From NCBI RefSeq assembly GCF_024495425.1, contig NZ_JANHJR010000004.1:515903-579902 (forward strand): a stretch of DNA of 64,000 bases, read 5' to 3'. The position numbers were made by a program, and so were the translations under genes. The first letter of the stretch is position 1; each line of letters opens with the position of its first letter. Positions 8,881-16,159 of this stretch are shown in pieces. The notes below the pieces were generated by a model. That model ran no database searches. It was not told where the DNA came from and was given only the letters and a program-made list of their open reading frames with translations. The DNA comes from Haloarchaeobius litoreus. GTDB taxonomy: Archaea > Halobacteriota > Halobacteria > Halobacteriales > Natrialbaceae.

Positions 8881-9699
8881 TTGCACGTACGCATACCCCT
8901 GCCGTTCGACGCCGCGGAACCGATCGAGTACCTCACGTTCGGTCGGAAGTCCTGGCTGCTGTTCCGGGTCTGGCTGCTCCAGGTGGTCATCCTCTTCTTC
9001 GAGGTCCAGATCCTCCGGAGCGTCCACCCCTCCATCGAGCGCGCATTGGGTTCGCTGGAGGTGGTCCAGCTCTACCTCGTCATCTCGCTGGTTGCGCTGC
9101 TCGTCCTCGCGTCGTTCGCACGACGGATGGGGCGACTCACGTTCGCAGCCTCGTTCAGGCACCCGCTACACGTCGGCCTGTCGGTGTTCGGCTACCTCGG
9201 CATGGCCGGCAGCCTCGTCCTCCCGGTGGTCTCGCTCACCGGGGTTCCTCCAGCAGTGGCCGATGGCGTGGACGCGGTCGACGTCGCACTGGTCTCGCTG
9301 GTGACGACCACGCTCGCCGCGTTGCTCATCGTCGAGTTCTACGCACTGTTCGACCTGGAGGACTACCCCTCGAAGCGGGAGATACGGACGACGACGCGGG
9401 GCTGGGTCCGCGCACTGGACTGGTGCGAGGAGCCCGACGGCACCCGACGCAAGCGCGAACGGTACGAGGAGTTCCGCCAGCGGACCGACGACCTGTCGGC
9501 GCTCCTCGAGTACGCCGCCACCGCGGAGGGCCGTGAACTCGGCGGCGACTTCGAGGACTGGGTGGCCGACTACCAGCAACAGAGCCTCCTCTCACAGGAG
9601 GCGATCGTTCGCGGCGACACCCGGAACCAGCGCCTGCAGGACCAGCACCGGTCCCTGCAGGACCTCGTCGACAGGTTCGAACGAATCAGCGAGATGTGA
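8881..9699 (+). CDS. Membrane protein with cytoplasmic helical C-terminus
   Basis: The 272-residue product has four hydrophobic segments between about residues 25 and 155. A long charged helical region follows (residues 170-272, EEFRQRTDDLSALLEYAAT ... QDLVDRFERISEM) with coiled-coil character. The frame opens with TTG at 8881, and no ATG or GTG is better placed, so the start is uncertain. It lies 27 bases before the next plus-strand gene, so the two may be co-transcribed. No family is recognised. Confidence 0.65.
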   Translation: MHVRIPLPFDAAEPIEYLTFGRKSWLLFRVWLLQVVILFFEVQILRSVHPSIERALGSLEVVQLYLVISLVALLVLASFARRMGRLTFAASFRHPLHVGLSVFGYLGMAGSLVLPVVSLTGVPPAVADGVDAVDVALVSLVTTTLAALLIVEFYALFDLEDYPSKREIRTTTRGWVRALDWCEEPDGTRRKRERYEEFRQRTDDLSALLEYAATAEGRELGGDFEDWVADYQQQSLLSQEAIVRGDTRNQRLQDQHRSLQDLVDRFERISEM

Positions 9700-9726
9700 C
9701 CCGACGACGATCTAAGCAGACCCCCC

Positions 9727-10263
9727 ATGATCGACAGATACGACACCCCCGACGAAGCGCTACCCCACGAGACGACGGTCCTGGTCGTGTCTCAGGAGAG
9801 GAACTGCTTCGGGCGCGACTTCACGGACCTCTTCGACGAGATACGGTCCGCGAACGTCTGCGACCACCTCCTCATCGAGGAGCAGTACCGCTCCGTCGAC
9901 GACCTTCCCGACTACGACACGCTCATCCAGTACGGCGTCTGGGTCGTCCACTACAGCGCGCTGCTCGCGGACGACTCCGACGCGATACGGTCGTACCTCG
10001 AAGACGACTCGATACCGGACGAGACCCAGATCGTCGTCGTGTTCGACACCAACGACGACCGGCTCGCCTCCGACGCGACGAAGAACCTGAAAGGCGAGTA
10101 CAGCGACGAGCTCATCGTCACCTCGACGGAGACGGAGCTCGTCTACTACCTCCTGGGACACTTCAACACCGCCAGCCCCTGTACGGCTGCCGGCCTCGCG
10201 TACCTCGTCTCGTGGAACAACATGGTCGCCGACCTCATCGGCCCGTTCCGCGACGCGGACTGA
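9727..10263 (+). CDS. Hypothetical cytoplasmic protein
   Basis: The 178-residue protein starts MIDRYDTPDEALPHETTVLV and alternates short beta strands and helices (TTVLVVSQE, DTLIQYGVWVVHY, TQIVVVFDTNDD). This gives a Rossmann-like appearance, but no nucleotide-binding motif is visible. There is no signal peptide or membrane segment. Two of its three cysteines lie in CTAAGLAYLVSWNN and RNCFGRD. The gene follows the membrane protein gene at 8881 by 27 bases. Function unknown. Confidence 0.7.
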   Translation: MIDRYDTPDEALPHETTVLVVSQERNCFGRDFTDLFDEIRSANVCDHLLIEEQYRSVDDLPDYDTLIQYGVWVVHYSALLADDSDAIRSYLEDDSIPDETQIVVVFDTNDDRLASDATKNLKGEYSDELIVTSTETELVYYLLGHFNTASPCTAAGLAYLVSWNNMVADLIGPFRDAD

Positions 10264-10419
10264 GGCCGGTTCGCCCAGCGCCGGTCTCGGGACGGCAGGA
10301 CCGACTCGACGTGACGGATCGCTCTCACGGTCTCCCCGTTCTTTCACCCCGGGCGAGTACGACCGGTAGCTCCGCAGCGCTGGTGTGCTGGACCATCCTG
10401 ACGTTCGCGCACGGGGCTC

Positions 10420-10560
10420 TCAGCGCCAGTTGGGGAGCGACGCCGTCGCGGTCTGATGCATCCCCAGCCACGCGTTCGGCCGGTCCGGGTCGGCGATGAT
10501 GAACCACACCTCACCGTCTACCTCCTCCCGCAGCGAGACGAGGTCGGTGCTGTCGGACAT
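10420..10560 (-). CDS. Tiny haloarchaeal protein with VWFIIADPDRPNAWL motif
   Basis: The 46-residue product starts MSDSTDLVSLREEVDGEVWF. It contains the element IIADPDRPNAWLGMHQ and ends PNWR. Short proteins with a strand-turn-AWL pattern are common in haloarchaea and remain uncharacterised. The acidic composition and intact frame support a real gene. No neighbour suggests a role. Confidence 0.6.
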   Translation of the reverse strand: MSDSTDLVSLREEVDGEVWFIIADPDRPNAWLGMHQTATASLPNWR

Positions 10561-10811
10561 ACCCGGCGTTCGTCACCGGAACCCAAGTACCGGCGAAAGT
10601 GTCCATAATCTCGACGCGTCTCGCCGGTCCGGCGGCGAATTCTGGTAGCGAGCTGGACTCTCTGGGCTCCCCTTCAGGACGAGTCACGTTCGTTCCAGTG
10701 ATGGACGGCTGGACGACCACCCGACCCGGGAGGGGCCGAGACGCGGCGACGACCTGACGACGAGGGGCCGTCGTCCGCGCGGCGAGCGCCACGCCGACAG
10801 CGGAACACACC

Positions 10812-11300
10812 ATGAGACTCAACGACATCATCCCGTTCGACCTGTTCGGTACCGACATCGAACCGACCGACCCGACGGAGTCGACCGCGGAGGCAAACGA
10901 CGGCACGACCGACGACGGCTCGTCCGCGTCGTCGGCCAACGGGTCGACGAGCGAGGGGGCCGGTGACGGTGCCACCGACGACTCCACGGGGAACACCCCC
11001 ACCGACCCCGACACCACGTCCACCGCGCAGGCGGAGGCCCAGCAGGGTGACGGCCCTGCAGCCAGCAGCGCCAGCACGTCGGCCACGAGCAACGGTCACT
11101 CCGAGACGAGCTCCGTCAGCGTCGTCGTCGGCGAGAACGGCGCGGCGGCGGCCTCCGACATCGGCGTCGTCTCCGTCGGAGCCGAGGGTGCGGCGGCCGC
11201 GAGCGAGGTCGGCGTCGTCGCCGTCGGCCCGAACGGCGGGAGCGCGGCGTGCGACGCCGCGAACTCGACGGAGGTCAAGACCCGGACCAGCGACGACTGA
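10812..11300 (+). CDS. Low-complexity protein with three 16-residue repeats (paralogue of 12813-13298)
   Basis: The 162-residue protein begins MRLNDIIPFDLFGTDIEP, then a Thr/Ser/Asp-rich disordered stretch to about residue 98. It then has three tandem 16-residue repeats at 101-116, 117-132 and 133-148, with the pattern [VI]-x-V-V-x-V-G-x-x-G-A-A-A-A-S-[DE]. The regular spacing of small and beta-branched residues suggests a short beta-roll or beta-solenoid. There is no signal peptide. Residues about 69-152 closely match the protein at 12813. Function unknown. Confidence 0.7.
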   Translation: MRLNDIIPFDLFGTDIEPTDPTESTAEANDGTTDDGSSASSANGSTSEGAGDGATDDSTGNTPTDPDTTSTAQAEAQQGDGPAASSASTSATSNGHSETSSVSVVVGENGAAAASDIGVVSVGAEGAAAASEVGVVAVGPNGGSAACDAANSTEVKTRTSDD

Positions 11301-11481
11301 GACGCGCCCCGCGGCGGCCTGTTTCTCTCCGACCATCTCTGGAGGAGCGCTTCGCGTTCGATGCCGGCCTCCAGTGGGTTCGAGCAGTACGCACACCGGT
11401 GAAAGACGGTTGGTGACGGGCGAGATTGCAGAACCGACGGCGGGTGACGTGCGACCGCAGTTCGGCCAGCGTCCGTCTCGC

Positions 11482-12423
11482 TCAGCCGTCGTCAGCGGCC
11501 AGGAGGCCCTCCTCGACGTACTCGGCGGCCCAGTCGATGCCGGCCTCGATGTCCTCGGCCTCGACGTAGTACTCGCTGTCGTCGCTCAGCAGGTGGTCCC
11601 CTGCCTCGTCGGTGAACTCCTCGAAGCTTCTATCGGTCCCGTCGAGGACGGCACGCAGGTCGGACTCGTCGACGGTGGGGGACTCCGCGAGGTCGCGTTC
11701 GAAGGCGTACCGTCGACCGAGCACGGTGAAGAACGCACGCACCATCGGGTCGAGCCCGTCGACCTGGAACTCGGTCCGTCCGTCCTCCGTGATGCGGAAG
11801 ACGTTCCGGATGCGCTGGCGCTGGGCCGCAAGGGCCGCCCAGCCGGCGTCTCCCTCCGAGGTGGGCGCCGTCCGGCTCTCGGTGCTGTCGTCGGAATCCT
11901 CCCCCTCGTCCCTGCTCCCCGCCTGTTCGAGCCGGCGGATGGGCCGGTTGATCTCATCGGCGAGCGTTCCGCCGGCTCGTTCGGTGGCACCGAACAGGTC
12001 GTCGATCATGTCCTGCCGGCCGTTCTCGAGGATCGCGATCTTGTCCGCGACGGAGCGGTACTCCTCCACCGTCTCGCGGAGCGTCGTCTCCTGCTCCGAG
12101 CTCAGGTAGATGTCGCTGACGACGATGGCCTGTTCGAGCGCGTCGATCTCGGAGTAGATATCCGTGCGAACGCGCTCCCAGCTGTAATCCGTCGGGTTCT
12201 CCAGCGCCGAGCCGAGCGTGCTGTAGCACTCGGTGAGCCTCGTGTGGACCGTCGACAGTGTGTCCACCTTCTTGTCGAGGTAGAACTCCGCGAGTCGACG
12301 CTGGTTCTTCGACCGAAGTCGACGCTTCGTGGTGACGTAGTTCACGCCAGCGGTGAGTCCTGCACTCCCGATACCGATCGCGCCGCCGACGATCGCGCCG
12401 GCGACCTCCGGAGAGAGGTCCAT
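11482..12423 (-). CDS. Membrane-anchored coiled-coil protein
   Basis: The 313-residue product has an N-terminal hydrophobic, glycine-rich anchor (VAGAIVGGAIGIGSAGLTAG, residues 7-26). A basic segment and long helices with coiled-coil character follow (residues about 45-150), then a disordered acidic linker and a C-terminal helical part (VDGLDPMVRAFFTVLGRRYAFE). The layout suggests a membrane-tethered cytoplasmic scaffold. It lies on the strand opposite two paralogous repeat proteins. No known family is recognised. Confidence 0.7.
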   Translation of the reverse strand: MDLSPEVAGAIVGGAIGIGSAGLTAGVNYVTTKRRLRSKNQRRLAEFYLDKKVDTLSTVHTRLTECYSTLGSALENPTDYSWERVRTDIYSEIDALEQAIVVSDIYLSSEQETTLRETVEEYRSVADKIAILENGRQDMIDDLFGATERAGGTLADEINRPIRRLEQAGSRDEGEDSDDSTESRTAPTSEGDAGWAALAAQRQRIRNVFRITEDGRTEFQVDGLDPMVRAFFTVLGRRYAFERDLAESPTVDESDLRAVLDGTDRSFEEFTDEAGDHLLSDDSEYYVEAEDIEAGIDWAAEYVEEGLLAADDG

Positions 12424-12589
12424 ACCGAAATCCGGTCTCTGCTCACGTATGCGCCCCCGAACCGTTCAATCTCGGTAGCAGGTCTCCCCCGTAGAAGCCA
12501 ACCGGAACCGTTCTGGTGGACGTGCCAGCGTAACCACCACGACCGCCGCAAGAATCCGAATGGATAACCGAATTCAATATATCCGTTAC

Positions 12590-12595
12590 TTATTA
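12590..12595 (+). promoter_or_regulatory. TATA-like element for 12619 gene pair
   Basis: TTATTA lies 24-29 bases before the ATG at 12619 in an AT-rich patch (12571-12600) inside otherwise GC-rich DNA. The spacing fits a leaderless transcript beginning at or next to the start codon. Confidence 0.5.
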
Positions 12596-12618
12596 CCTTT
12601 GGAAACCAAGCCACGGTG

Positions 12619-12810
12619 ATGCCCGACACAGAACCGGTCGCCAACACCGCACTGGACCCGCAGACGCTCCAGTTCCTCGACGGCCAGGCTGAGACGCTTG
12701 ACACGACACGGGACGACCTCCTGCAGCGGCTGGTGGCACACTACCGGACCGCCTGCGAGAGCGGCCTCTCGTGTCCGCACTGCAACAACGAGCTCCTCAT
12801 CGACATCTGA
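12619..12810 (+). CDS. Small protein with helical N-terminus and CPHC zinc-knuckle-like end
   Basis: The 63-residue protein starts MPDTEPVANTALDPQTLQFL. Residues 12-48 look like a short ribbon-helix-helix-type or helical-hairpin segment (LDPQTLQFLDGQAETLDTTR ... LLQRLVAHYRTA). The end SCPHCNNELLIDI has one CxxC pair, so a metal site would need two subunits. A GTG one codon upstream (12616) is an alternative start. It ends two bases before the next ATG, so it is in an operon with the repeat protein at 12813. Confidence 0.7.
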   Translation: MPDTEPVANTALDPQTLQFLDGQAETLDTTRDDLLQRLVAHYRTACESGLSCPHCNNELLIDI

Positions 12811-12812
12811 CC

Positions 12813-13298
12813 ATGGCACTCAAGAAACCGACCCCCGCCACCGACAAGCAAGGCGAGAATAACACCGCCGCCGACGCGGACCCGCAATCGGCAGACACCA
12901 CCTCGACGGCCAAGGCCGAGGCCGAGCAGGGCAACGGCCCCGCGGCGAGCAGCGCAACCACCTCGGCCACGAGCAACGGCCACTCCGAGACGAGCTCCGT
13001 CAGCGTCGTCGTCAGCGAACACGGCGCATCGGCGGCCTCGGACATCGGTGTGGTCACCGTCGGCAGCGATGGTGCGGCGGCCGCCAGCGGGGTCGGCACC
13101 GCTGCCGTCGGCCCCGAAGCCGGTGCCGCCGCCTCCAACGCCGCGAACTCCACGACCGTCGAGGTCGAGAGACGCGACCAGACCGGCGGCTGCTCGGGCT
13201 GTCGAAACGCGGCCGAGGAGAACGTGCTGGACGACACCGACGACCAGAACGACGGACCGGACCGACACGACCGGACGGGGGACCGCGACGAGACCTGA
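12813..13298 (+). CDS. Low-complexity protein with three 16-residue repeats and CxxC tail
   Basis: The 161-residue paralogue of the 10812 protein starts MALKKPTPATDKQGEN. After a disordered stretch it has three 16-residue repeats at about 62-77, 78-93 and 94-109 (VSVVVSEHGASAASD, IGVVTVGSDGAAAASG, VGTAAVGPEAGAAASN). Unlike its paralogue it continues with a CSGC pair and a long acidic, histidine-containing tail (DDTDDQNDGPDRHDRTGD). It follows the CPHC protein by two bases, so the two CxxC proteins are probably made together. Function unknown. Confidence 0.72.
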   Translation: MALKKPTPATDKQGENNTAADADPQSADTTSTAKAEAEQGNGPAASSATTSATSNGHSETSSVSVVVSEHGASAASDIGVVTVGSDGAAAASGVGTAAVGPEAGAAASNAANSTTVEVERRDQTGGCSGCRNAAEENVLDDTDDQNDGPDRHDRTGDRDET

Positions 13299-13378
13299 AC
13301 CGGTGTCGGTTCGCAGTCACCCGACCATCGGACAGGTCCGACAGACGTCGGCCGTTAACCAACGACTGCTCCCAACCC

Positions 13379-14335
13379 ATGAGTTTCCATCAGACCCAAC
13401 CACGACCACAGACGAATCGTACGGACGCCGCGGCGGATCAGTGCCCGGAGTGCAACGGGTCCCTCGTGAGCGACCCACAGAGGGGGGAGCGGAGCTGTTC
13501 GGAGTGTGGGCTGGTCGTCGCCGAGGACAAGATCGACGAGGGCCCGGAGTGGCGTACCACGGACGCCACGGACGGGTCCCAGCCCTCGCGCGTCGGTCCA
13601 CCGGTCACCAAGACACAGCACGACGACGGCCTCTCGACGACCATCGACTGGCGGAACCGGGACGCCAAGGGGAACGCGCTCGACTCCCAGCAGCGCGAGC
13701 GGATGCGTCGCCTCCGCAAGTGGAACAGCCGCTTCAAGACCCGTGACTCGAAGGAGCGCGGCCTCAAGCACGCCCTCGGCGAGATCGACCGGATGGCCAG
13801 CTCGCTCGGTCTGCCCGAAGACGTCCGCGAGACGGCGTCCATCATCTATCGGCGGGCGCTGAGAGCCGACCTGCTCCCCGGCCGCTCCATCGAGGGCGTC
13901 GCGACGGCCGCACTCTACGCGGCCGCACGCCAGTCCGCACTTCCCCGGAGCCTCAAGGAGACGGCGACCGTGAGCCGGGTCGACCGCCGCGAGGTGGTCC
14001 AGACGTACCGGTACCTCCTCCGCGAGCTCGAGCTCGGCGTCGAGCCCGCCGACCCCGAGCACTACCTCGTCCGGTTCGTCTCGAAGCTGGGGCTCGACAG
14101 CTGTGTCGAGCACCGGGCACGCGAGCTCCTCGACGCGGCCCGCGAAGAGAACGTGACCGTCGGCAAGAGCCCGGTGAGTCTCGCGGCGGCGGCCGTCTAT
14201 GCGGCCGCGCTCGTGGTGGACGACGCCGAACGACTGACCCAGGACACCGTCTCCGAAGCCACCGACGTCGGTGAGGCCACCATCCGGTCGCGCTACCGGG
14301 ACCTCCTGAAGGCGGACGAGACCTGTCCGCTCTGA
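13379..14335 (+). CDS. tfb: Transcription initiation factor IIB (TFB)
   Basis: TFB bridges TBP at the TATA box and RNA polymerase. The 318-residue protein has an N-terminal zinc ribbon with Cys22, Cys25, Cys40 and Cys43, a B-finger/linker region rich in charged residues, and two cyclin-like repeats (from about residue 130: ALGEIDRMASSLGLPEDVRE and from about 225: YLVRFVSKLGLDSCVEHRA). Haloarchaea carry many TFB paralogues with differing gene sets. This one sits alone next to a PadR regulator, so it is probably an accessory TFB. Confidence 0.95.
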   Translation: MSFHQTQPRPQTNRTDAAADQCPECNGSLVSDPQRGERSCSECGLVVAEDKIDEGPEWRTTDATDGSQPSRVGPPVTKTQHDDGLSTTIDWRNRDAKGNALDSQQRERMRRLRKWNSRFKTRDSKERGLKHALGEIDRMASSLGLPEDVRETASIIYRRALRADLLPGRSIEGVATAALYAAARQSALPRSLKETATVSRVDRREVVQTYRYLLRELELGVEPADPEHYLVRFVSKLGLDSCVEHRARELLDAAREENVTVGKSPVSLAAAAVYAAALVVDDAERLTQDTVSEATDVGEATIRSRYRDLLKADETCPL

Positions 14336-14660
14336 TCCGGATGGCGACGACCATCCACCCTGTGGACTGGCCTCGGGTGGACGTCGCAGACACCACCGCA
14401 CCTGATTCATCCCACATTGGTGTTGATGATTTTACAACGGTCTACAACGTTCTACGATGGTACTCTGGGCAGTGCAGAATGGGCAATCGAGCGGTGAACG
14501 CCACCGACTTTCGAGGTGCAGACTGTCGGCGCACCCGTCGACGTCACCCCCCGGTGAGGACACCTCGCAAGGTACTGTGACCGAAGCGGAGAGACCAGCA
14601 GGGAGGCGGCCCGGTCTCGTGATGGCCCCCGGCCGCCCGCACATCGGCACGCGATTACAA
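14336..14660. other. Gap between TFB and PadR genes
   Basis: These 325 bases contain no frame I trust. The notable content is a set of tandem 10-base repeats at 14431-14460, described separately. The rest is GC-rich and shows no RNA gene. Confidence 0.55.
14431..14460. promoter_or_regulatory. Three tandem 10-base repeats, candidate operator
   Basis: The units TTTACAACGG, TCTACAACGT and TCTACGATGG follow each other without spacers, so the shared TACAACG core recurs once per helical turn on one face of the DNA. Within them lies the near-palindrome TACAACGTTCTA (14443-14454). The position, 200 bases before a PadR regulator start and 95 bases after TFB, suggests a binding site for a regulator, possibly the PadR protein itself. 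Confidence 0.45.
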
Positions 14661-15134
14661 ATGTCAGACAACGATTCAGAACGGACGACTGAAGGGCACG
14701 AACAGACAGACACCGACGAAGCACACGAACGGCACCTGAGGACGATGGGTCGGTCGAACCCCGACCGGGGCGACCACACCGTCAGCGTGGAGGGCTGCCG
14801 GCGACGCCCGCACGGCGACACCACGTGGGTCGAGCTGACCGGGTTCCAGCGCGACCTGCTGACCTGCATCCGGCGGCTCGACGACGGGACGACCATCCCG
14901 ACCGGGACGACCATCAAGGAGGCGATGGAGTCGCTGTACGGCGAGACGATCAACCACGGTCGCCTCTACCAGAACCTCAACCATCTGGCGGAGTGCGACT
15001 GCATCGACAAGGTGGTCGTCGACGGCAGGACGAACGCGTACTACCTGACCGACGGAGCCATCGAGATGCTGGACGAGACGGCGAAACACCTCGTCTCGAC
15101 GTGCGGCCTCCAGCAGTCCATCACCGAGTCCTGA
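14661..15134 (+). CDS. PadR-family transcription regulator
   Basis: The 157-residue protein starts MSDNDSERTTEGHEQTD. After a disordered acidic N-terminus of about 55 residues it has a winged helix of the PadR type (LTGFQRDLLTCIRRLDDG ... INHGRLYQNLNHLAECDCID ... RTNAYYLTDGAIEMLDE). Haloarchaeal PadR proteins are small dimeric DNA-binding regulators, often auto-regulated. The longer frame opening at 14457 adds non-acidic sequence and is rejected. The three 10-base repeats upstream are a plausible target. Confidence 0.88.
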   Translation: MSDNDSERTTEGHEQTDTDEAHERHLRTMGRSNPDRGDHTVSVEGCRRRPHGDTTWVELTGFQRDLLTCIRRLDDGTTIPTGTTIKEAMESLYGETINHGRLYQNLNHLAECDCIDKVVVDGRTNAYYLTDGAIEMLDETAKHLVSTCGLQQSITES

Positions 15135-15266
15135 CGGATGAAGAGCTGACGGGGCTACCGAAACGACGCCCGTCGCTGGGCTGACCTGCTCGGATCGTCG
15201 GCCGGCCCTCAGCCCGACGACGTAGGACGGCGGCCACCAGCGGACCCCTCATTCTCCTACCAATAG

Positions 15267-15284
15267 TCGAACACTGTAGTTCGA
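15267..15284. promoter_or_regulatory. Inverted repeat TCGAAC-N6-GTTCGA
   Basis: A perfect 6-base inverted repeat with a 6-base spacer (ACTGTA) ends 19 bases before the ATG at 15304. It sits where a repressor would block initiation, or in the transcript as a small hairpin. Which protein binds is unknown. Confidence 0.4.
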
Positions 15285-15303
15285 TTCCGTCCTCGGTTCG
15301 GGT

Positions 15304-15468
15304 ATGAAGCGTCCGGACCTCGTACTCTTCCTCATCCCCGTCACGTACGGCCTCGTCGGGATCGGCCTGCTGTTGCTCGACGTGAACGTCTACAATGCGT
15401 CGTTGTACGCCTCGTCACTCGTCTGCGCCATCATCGCGCAGGCGCTGTTCGTCGACCCGCCGGTCTGA
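15304..15468 (+). CDS. Two-helix micro membrane protein
   Basis: The 54-residue protein starts MKRPDLVLFLIPVTYGLVGI and consists of two hydrophobic helices (residues about 5-25 and 32-50) with a short VNVYN turn. It resembles many uncharacterised haloarchaeal small membrane proteins. The start is preceded closely by the inverted repeat at 15267-15284. Confidence 0.65.
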   Translation: MKRPDLVLFLIPVTYGLVGIGLLLLDVNVYNASLYASSLVCAIIAQALFVDPPV

Positions 15469-15596
15469 GGTCGACAGCCGACGGGCCGACTGGCGAGCGT
15501 GTGTCGTGGTGTTCGCGACCCGCTCGAACCATGATACCGAGCTATCGGGACTCGTCCCTACTTCTCCCCCTGGAATCGTCTCACGAGTGGGTCGCA

Positions 15597-15776
15597 ATGA
15601 GTATCGCCCAGCTACTCCGACCGGACTCGATCGCAAGTACAGCGCTCCAGACGTCGACATCAGGTGGTTCCGGGGGAGCCCCCTCGTGGGACTTCCTCCT
15701 GCTCGCCGTGATCGTCGGCCTCGTCATCATCAGCCTCGCGTGGCTGCTCTCCGGCGGGTCGTCCTCGTCCGACTGA
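15597..15776 (+). CDS. Small single-pass membrane protein
   Basis: The ATG at 15597 gives 59 residues: MSIAQLLRPDSIASTALQTS, a Gly/Ser linker, one hydrophobic helix (WDFLLLAVIVGLVIISLAWLL) and a Ser-rich acidic end. The STALQTS-GG element matches the small protein at 6368-6526. Upstream in-frame codons are not acidic and are left out. Function unknown. Confidence 0.65.
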   Translation: MSIAQLLRPDSIASTALQTSTSGGSGGAPSWDFLLLAVIVGLVIISLAWLLSGGSSSSD

Positions 15777-16159
15777 GGCCGATCTGGCGGGAACGGCCAG
15801 CCGAACGACCACTGGCCCCCTCGGCCCTCTTTCGCTTTCAAAACGTCCGCCACCCGCCGGCTTCGCCGCCGAGAAGCTACCGGGATTCGTCGCGACTGCC
15901 GACCGTTCTGTCCTCCATGACAGCATCGCCCCGCTGGAGTCAGGCTCCGTGTCGACGACAGGGACCACGTCATCGACATCGTCCGGAGGCTGAGTGACCA
16001 TCTCCAGTGCCGTCTCATCGGCCCGAGAGGTAGAACGCGTGCCCGCTCGTTGTTGGTTCGAGGGGGGTGCCCGGCTGGAGGGTCCGGTGAGTGCGCCAGA
16101 TGGTCCAGGAATCTGACCGATATCGACCGCTCTTGCCGGTCGACGGACTCGTACGACTG
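15777..16159. other. Gap before PhoD gene, possible remnant
   Basis: These 383 bases have no gene I can defend. On the minus strand, 15890-16030 encodes a short acidic stretch (DETALEMVTQPPDDVDDVVP) with coding-like codon use but no start or domain. It may be the remnant of a decayed gene. No RNA gene or repeat is seen. Confidence 0.45.

Noticed and set aside
14341..14580. Plus-strand frame of 79 codons between TFB and PadR
   Set aside because: It runs through the tandem 10-base operator-like repeats and ends in an arginine-rich tail. No start signal or family supports it.
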